NCBI GenBank assembly: GCA_027576995.1
Contig: JANBQC010000264.1
Location: 1 to 36,574, forward strand
DNA from: Dimargaris cristalligena
Lineage: Eukaryota; Kickxellomycota; Dimargaritomycetes; Dimargaritales; Dimargaritaceae
DNA length: 36,574 nucleotides
Direction: 5' to 3'
Shown one piece after another: positions 30,791 through 36,574 of the stretch; position 1 is the first letter of the stretch, and each line of letters opens with the position of its first letter. The notes under the pieces are model-generated. The model was given only the letters and a program-made list of their open reading frames with translations, ran no database searches and was not told the origin of the DNA. A program made the translations under genes and the position numbers.

Positions 30791-32713
30791 AGCCCCTGGC
30801 GGTCATTGTGAAACAGCCATTGGATTTGGATTGTAAGGTCATGTCCTTCCTTTACTATTACCCCCAAACCGGATTTTCAGTGGCCAATTCCAGAACCATG
30901 AAACTATGTAGTGAGCCAGTATCCCAATTAGGCAACCCTCGCCCATGCATTGTCTTGGGTGATCCATTATCCCAAATCAATAAAAATAGCTCATAACATG
31001 ATGGACAAATGACATACCTTCGGCCAACACCCTGTAGTAGGTACGGTTTGACGGTAAGCCAGTGGGAAAAAAAATATGTGGGGACCTTTCAAACAATTCA
31101 GCATTCAGTCTGACCACACCTAATTATAGCTTAGTCGATAGCCGTAGCACATCTCAGTTATCGATTAGAATTTGAAAGAACAATCTTAGAGCACCAACTA
31201 CCAGTACCTTTTGCATAGACCTCGGAACATTGGATTGCATCCTGTACCTAACCGCCCACCCTCACTCCCTTTAGACATGGCCGAGTTGCCAATTGATATA
31301 CTCCTGGACTATTACCATTTATATTTAATGTCTTGCCTACACAACTCCATCATCACCAACTGGAAGACCAACAGAATATTGGTTGATTGGAAAATCCAGA
31401 AATCCGGTTTTTGATTACCCTAATTAGGCACATAATGTTCTAAAGAACATACTATTCCATCTAGGTCCCGACACAGGGCAAATATTGGGGAAAAAGCAAT
31501 GCAAATAGAAATAAAATACTACAGCGGAGTCTATCTGGTTAGGGGGAGTTATGCCCAAATAGGGTTAGTGGGAAATTACTAATGTCATGTAAATAAGTGC
31601 GCAGGTGGATTATAAGTGATTCGACAGGTAGGCTACAACTCAGTAAACGGAGTATTTTATGGAATATCCGGGCCGGGGCAAAGCCATTATTCAAAGAAAG
31701 ATCAGTAGGCGCTGCAAAGTACAACAAGACTACGCCCCAATATATGAATCCAAGTATAAGGCACCGATTGGCCTGTGTCTATTTAACTATGGGCTTTCCT
31801 CTGCCAGTTGACCTGTAAGAACTCGGCCACCCAACACCCCGTGGTAACTCCAAAAAATCCCTTAAACAATTGCATTATATGGCGCATTTTATCGCCTTTA
31901 CATGCTGCAGCGGGAACATGCGAGTAAGTAAGCCCGCCCTGGCGGTGAAATAAAAGGCATAGCTCCTTGGTCGAGTATTGCCGATTTGGGCACACTTTGG
32001 TGTATCTCTCCGTGAGACCTTTCCGTTTGTACTTATACTAGGTGGCATCAAATTTCCCATCTACTTCCATAGCCGTATACTTGCTACTTACGCTTTAACT
32101 GCAATTCATCCGTGGTTTCGAAAGAGCCTGCACCAAATGCTAGTAACCATGAGTGTATTAAGGTGGAAACACCACTGCTGGCCTAAAAATATGATTAAGT
32201 TACTTAAATATCATATATATATTCTGATTAATCGGGGATTTATAAGTGTTACACAAATTATATGCCCACCGGTATGCAAATCGATGGAGTGAAAAAGAGG
32301 GGTTGAGTGGTAGGTGGGCAAATGGAGGAAAGGGCCAGTCGGTGAAGAACCAAGCCCAATATACTAATACAGATTAATAATCGCAATGAATTAAAATTGA
32401 TGTGGATTTTGCTTTTCTGGCAAGCAATGAAATGTCCAGGAATAGGGTGGTGAGGTGCAATAAGGGTCCGAAAAAAAGAACTTGGACAGAGAGCAAGTAT
32501 TAAATATTAGCCAAAAAAATCAAAAACACAAAGTATGGATCGAGCCGGAATAAAATAAATAGGACGGCAGTTTGGTCGGCCTCCTTTTGGGTGGATTGTC
32601 AATGGTGCGGCTCAAAGCGGCACTCGGCGATATTCCGGCGGGGCCAAGCCGATTATTAGTGGATGAATAGGGTAGTTACCAACGGGTTAACCGATTGGTG
32701 TGATACTGGCTAT
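30791..32713. other. Gene-poor AT-rich region
   Basis: No gene is supported. Short frames of 60-100 codons (for example 31211-31414 and 31597-31818, plus strand) have partly protein-like composition but no recognisable domain and could be further decayed fragments. Confidence 0.4.
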
Positions 32714-32998
32714 TCAGAGACTAGCGGGCTCTGGGGTTTCATCACGTGGATAGCTGTATTTAATGGGTGACGGCTCGGCACGACTATCCAATGTTTGTTG
32801 TAGACGATCATTCTCGGCTTCGAGGCAGTATGCCAGCCGAAGGAGGTCGAGGAGCGAGAATAGGTCGGGGTGGCCCGTCGCGGGGCCATTAAGTGGATGA
32901 GAATCGCGCAATTCGACAAAGCGGCGGCATTTTTCGTGAACGCACCCAGTAGCGTAGCACGGAGCAGGGGGGGCGGGCGCGAGAGCGGTGAAGGCCAT
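32714..32998 (-). CDS. Small hypothetical protein, 94 residues
   Basis: A GC-rich frame from ATG 32998 (context AATTATGGCC) to TGA 32716-32714. The N-terminal half has a Cys-rich patch, CYATGCVHEKC, and the C-terminal half a Leu-rich amphipathic helix, LLDLLRLAYCLEAENDRLQQ, that could form a coiled coil. A C/T-rich leader and a TATA-like element lie upstream on the same strand, as for the firm genes here. Its composition is like the other genes and unlike the AT-rich surroundings. An overlapping 115-codon frame in another phase (33057-32710) looks less protein-like. I do not recognise a family; function unknown. Confidence 0.5.
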   Translation of the reverse strand: MAFTALAPAPPAPCYATGCVHEKCRRFVELRDSHPLNGPATGHPDLFSLLDLLRLAYCLEAENDRLQQTLDSRAEPSPIKYSYPRDETPEPASL

Positions 32999-33200
32999 AA
33001 TTTAACCAACACTGAGAAATACGACGATAGAAATACAATAGCTTGGCGGGAATACAAGGTAAAAATGGAGTAATCAAAGAAAAGGGGACGGGTTGATGAA
33101 GAATGTGAGTGAGGGAAATATAAGTGTATTTAAATGGATGGTGTGAAGAGGAGTGGATATCACTGCAGTCAGCGTGGACCATTAAAATGCCCAAAGGTGT
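32999..33200 (-). promoter_or_regulatory. Probable promoter and leader of the 94-residue gene
   Basis: On the minus strand the sequence reads ATTTAAATA (33135-33127), then a C/T-rich stretch including TTTCCCTCACTCACATTCTT, then ATG 32998. This resembles the leaders of the FMP52-like and septin genes. Confidence 0.4.
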
Positions 33201-33889
33201 CGATTATTATGACCTGGGGGAGACAGATAGTCCTGGTGGAATAGGCGGCCTCCAAGACTGGAATTAGTTGGCTAGCAGCTGATTTGTGCCAAAATGGGGA
33301 CAGTGTTGAGAGGCCTGACCAAGGGCGGGGGATAGTGGGGCATGCTACGGTATAGTATGGTATGCTGTTGTATTTGTTCTACAGGCGCGCTATAGGGTAC
33401 AGGGCTGTCGATATAGGGTGCAACCTAGAATCGGAGCGGGGAGGCGGCTAGGCCGAAGCCAAGGCTGAATAACAGGCCTGCTCTGCTGGTTCACGGCCCT
33501 GAACAGAGACACGTTTAGTCGGTGACCCGTTCGAAGAAACCCCGCCCATTTATAACCAGGGAGGGACATTATCAAAGGTACAAAGCCATATTGTATTAGC
33601 CACGCTGGACAGGTTGAAGGAAGAAAAGGGGAGTCCTGCCGTAAAGGACTTCACAATTAGAATACAGATCGAGTGACCCACGCCAGAGAGTTCACAAGAG
33701 GTGCAATGTATAAACACAGCCGGCATTCCTTTACACAAATCAGAAAACCATCGCCGCAATGGATTGTTAAGGGGGGGAATAGAGAAGAGACACTGTGCCA
33801 CAGTAGCCTTTCTCAGGGGCCCAAATATGGATACATAACCAAATCTATATATGTATTTAGATGTATACAGTCAACACTGAAGTAAAGGA

Positions 33890-34560
33890 AAGAGACACAC
33901 AATAACCAGTAGTGAGGCGCGAGCCACTGGAAGACGCGATGACCGGGAGAAGGCTGAGTTATGAGTACAAATGGCCCTTGACGCAGATGGTCGGAGGGAA
34001 CGATGGGGATTAAATTTGGGAAATTGGAAGAAGAAAAAACGACAAGTCAAGTGGTTGTTCTGAAACTGGCGTACAGCCCAAGGCTGGAGGGAGAAGCAGA
34101 TCCCACTAGAGTAGTAAGAAGGGAAGGGAAACCACCTGGCGGAAGATGGTCCAATTTGGGATATCATTAGAAACCAGACACAGTCAAGAGGGACAAGCGG
34201 GGCACGGCCGCGACACCCGGTAAGAACGGCCTAAACGGGTGTAACTGTGTATCCCCTAATCACGAACAGATCGAGACATGCCGTAGTCAAGGAGGGTCAG
34301 CGGGCCACTCGAAAAAAAGGAAGCATTGGTCCAAACGCAGTATGCACTGACCCTAACGAACAAGCGGAAGAACGAATAAATGACGCGGTGGAGGTGGGCT
34401 TGAAAAGGTGGCTATAGGGAAAATGGGGATTAATGAGCAGCAGCCCAACCGTGGAATTCTGAAGCGAGCAACGAGGGGTGTGGAATGGCCGCGACAGCCC
34501 AGAAATGATGAAGCGGATATAAACAGCAGGATCAGCAAGATTAATCAACAAAGGGGCAGG
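33890..34560 (-). other. Strongly pyrimidine-rich tract (minus strand), no gene assigned
   Basis: The minus strand is rich in C and T for about 670 bases, like the leader of the kelch gene. Open frames here (for example 34551-34297) reflect this bias and do not look like proteins. It may be the promoter or leader of an unrecognised minus-strand transcript. The flanking stretches 33201-33889 and 34561-35530 show nothing I can name. Confidence 0.35.
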
Positions 34561-35530
34561 CTAACGGGAACAAGCACCCTCGTTGACAAAACTCTTTAAC
34601 AAATGCAAGCGAAACCACCCACAGGCGAATGGGGTAGAATCACCAGATGAATAAATGATAAATGAAATGGGCGCCGGTGGTATGTTAGATCTCCGTAAAA
34701 CTACTACCATGCAAGCAGTTTGGACCAGCGCGGGTCAATAAATGTATCTAAATGGTACTACTTCCACCACCAGCCAATGTGAGCGGGATATCCTTTGTAG
34801 CATACACGTGAGGCAAAGAAGGGATGGCACCTACCGTCCCCGAACAGGCAAGGCGGTCAGAAACAGACAGTCAAATCAGGGATCGGCCAACAGGGTGGGC
34901 CTGCAATATGCAACAAAAGCCACCAACACTTGTGCAAGGATCGGGGTTGGATAGTGTGACAGAAGCCTCCCCTCCAACTCAAAAGTAACACAGCAAATAG
35001 ACAAATATGCATACTAGACTCCCGGAAGATGAAGGAGCGGGGTGGACGGGTACTGGCATGGCCGGCTCTGTGTATTTAAGGGCCCCCGGGAAATACATCT
35101 GCTGTAGAATTAGCCTTTAGAGAGTTTAAAGGCGGGAAACCGGCCCCTCGCCTTATAGCAGGGCTGATACTGGATGAACCGGGATAGTGGTGAGCCGGTT
35201 AGAAAGGCCCGTGCTGGGAATGGCTGGAGCAAGCTCGGCAAACCGTAATGGCCAGAAGGGCTACCAAACTTGGGAGTGAGTCGGAGATTGTATGAGGGTG
35301 GAGACTATGTCTGATATTTTACTACCCGATGTTTAGCAATGGCCATTGCATTGGTCGGCTGGATCCTACCTTTATCATTTATGGCTACTGGATATTAGTT
35401 TGTTCCTAGACAGCAGTCAGGGCTTAATCTGCCACACTACACCTGGTTATCGGTACGTGGTCTGGCAATGGCACAAATCTCGATAACCATCTACCCAAAC
35501 TCAGTATGACCCCCTTTCCACCATCCCCAA

Positions 35531-36217
35531 TCAGTTCAGTCTCGAGTCCCATACACTTCCGCAGTGGATATGACTGCCAAGGCCCGTTTTAAGTAGATCC
35601 ATATCAGCTGAGATAATGGATGGCTTGGCACTACATACTCTGTTGCAAATTGCTCCCACAGACCATTCCACAGATTTGGATTTGCGGGCAATTATATGTG
35701 ATGATGCAGCATTAAACAAGCAGATGGAGGCATTACTGCCGAGCTGGGCAACGACTGGCAAATTGGAAGGTAGGCCTGGGTGGGGGTGAAATTGTAACTA
35801 AGCCTACATGGGGAGATTTATATCCCTGCAGGCCTCCCATTTACAGTGGGCATTATTTCGGAGATTTGAAATATACAACCTCTTCATTATCTGTGCCTTT
35901 TCAGCATCATCAATTGGTCATAAACTAGGGCCTGGCTGGGCCGTAATTCTAAGAATTATACCCCTAGGCCAATTTCTGGAATCCATCTGCTGACAAACAT
36001 CTATCGGTGCCTCCAAGTGCAGAAAGTCTTCCTTACTACACCAGGTCCGGCTGGAGTAGCTGGGATGGTCCTGATGCTGGTTGCCAATATCCCTGCCAGA
36101 TTCCAGATGATTATTGTAATGTATCATCCCCATTGACTGCCCAAGCAGCCCCCTAAAGGACCTGTCATTTTTATGATATGGGTGAAGTTCAACCCGGCTA
36201 TATAGGGTAAAATCCAT
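35531..36217. pseudogene. Possible decayed coding sequence, strand uncertain
   Basis: One minus-strand frame covers 229 codons with only a few stops, giving segments such as EDFLHLEAPIDVCQQMDSRN. On the plus strand, frames at about 35560-35790 give ISAEIMDGLALHTLLQIAPT and DLDLRAIICDDAALNKQMEA, which also look protein-like after a frameshift. I cannot decide the strand or family. Confidence 0.25.
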
Positions 36218-36225
36218 ATAGGGGG
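36179..36225. mobile_element. Truncated MITE end, copy E
   Basis: After a TA dinucleotide the sequence reads TGGGTGAAGTTCAACCCGGC and continues TATATAGGG, matching one terminal inverted repeat of the 138-bp MITE family. Similarity then fades and no second end is found downstream, so this is a fragment or a diverged relative. Confidence 0.5.
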
Positions 36226-36574
36226 GCCATCATATTTAGGTCACGTGACCCTTAGAGGACAGACATAACCTCCCCCCCTATATTATCTACCCATCCATTG
36301 CCACCAACATAAGCCAAGGAGACTTGGCCTATATTGCAATGGGGAGGGGGTATGCCCAGAAAGGGCAGGGGCAGTGCTGATACTCAATTGAGTACCAGTA
36401 TAGTAGTGGGGTTATATTTATGCTTCTAATTGTACTAACCCCATAATACAATTATAAGCCCTGTCCTTTTAAGCTCTGCCTTATTTATTTTAACTAGCTC
36501 TTTAGCCAGCTGTTTTAAATAAAAAGAAAGGGCACTAAAAGGTGCCACCAAATGGTAAAAAGGGAATGCCAATT
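36226..36574. other. Right edge, nothing recognised
   Basis: AT-rich sequence with a few G- and C-runs. No gene or further repeat copy recognised. Confidence 0.35.

Noticed and set aside
1..36574. CRISPR arrays, operons, prophage-like or plasmid features
   Set aside because: No regularly spaced direct repeats and no bacterial gene organisation; introns, septin and INTS7 show a eukaryotic genome.

Overview
The window looks like nuclear DNA of a fungus, most likely an early-diverging lineage. Reasons: a septin of the fungal Cdc12 type, an FMP52/TIP30-like dehydrogenase, a kelch-BTB protein with a long Ser/Pro-rich tail, short GTAAGT-type introns, an intron-less tRNA-Phe(GAA), and LINE, LTR and MITE repeats. 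The composition is two-sided: protein genes are GC-rich with pyrimidine-rich leaders, while the stretches between them are AT-rich and full of repeats and decayed reading frames. I cannot name the species.

Layout. 1-593 (minus) is the 5' part of a LINE-type ORF1/Gag-like gene running off the left edge; its leader holds a long palindrome, and a tRNA-Phe(GAA) lies head-to-head with it at 915-987. 988-2968 is AT-rich with a 138-bp MITE and a decayed AT-rich frame. 2969-3857 is a three-exon orphan gene. 4899-5777 is the FMP52/TIP30-like dehydrogenase; it converges on the septin (6609-8097, minus, three exons). 8098-11502 is a long divergent intergenic region ending in a pyrimidine-rich leader for the kelch-BTB gene (11503-14817). 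15.9-19.0 kb is a repeat island: a MITE, two LTR-family copies in opposite orientation, each broken by another insertion, and a decayed frame.

19839-23567 is the most interesting gene: a clear homologue of Integrator subunit 7 (INTS7) in three exons. Integrator is best known from animals, plants and protists and is absent from the model yeasts. 24574-28078 encodes a group IV (cPLA2-type) phospholipase with a probable mitochondrial presequence on its own first exon, preceded by a cluster of CRE-like sites. 28.4-30.1 kb is a second repeat island with the same LTR family (again one copy of each of two subfamilies, inverted) and another MITE. 30.2-36.6 kb is gene-poor: decayed frames, one small orphan gene with a plausible promoter (32714-32998, minus), a strongly pyrimidine-skewed tract and a truncated MITE.

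The genes do not form a pathway; this is an ordinary eukaryotic neighbourhood. Exon structures were worked out by eye from reading-frame continuity, splice consensus and phase.
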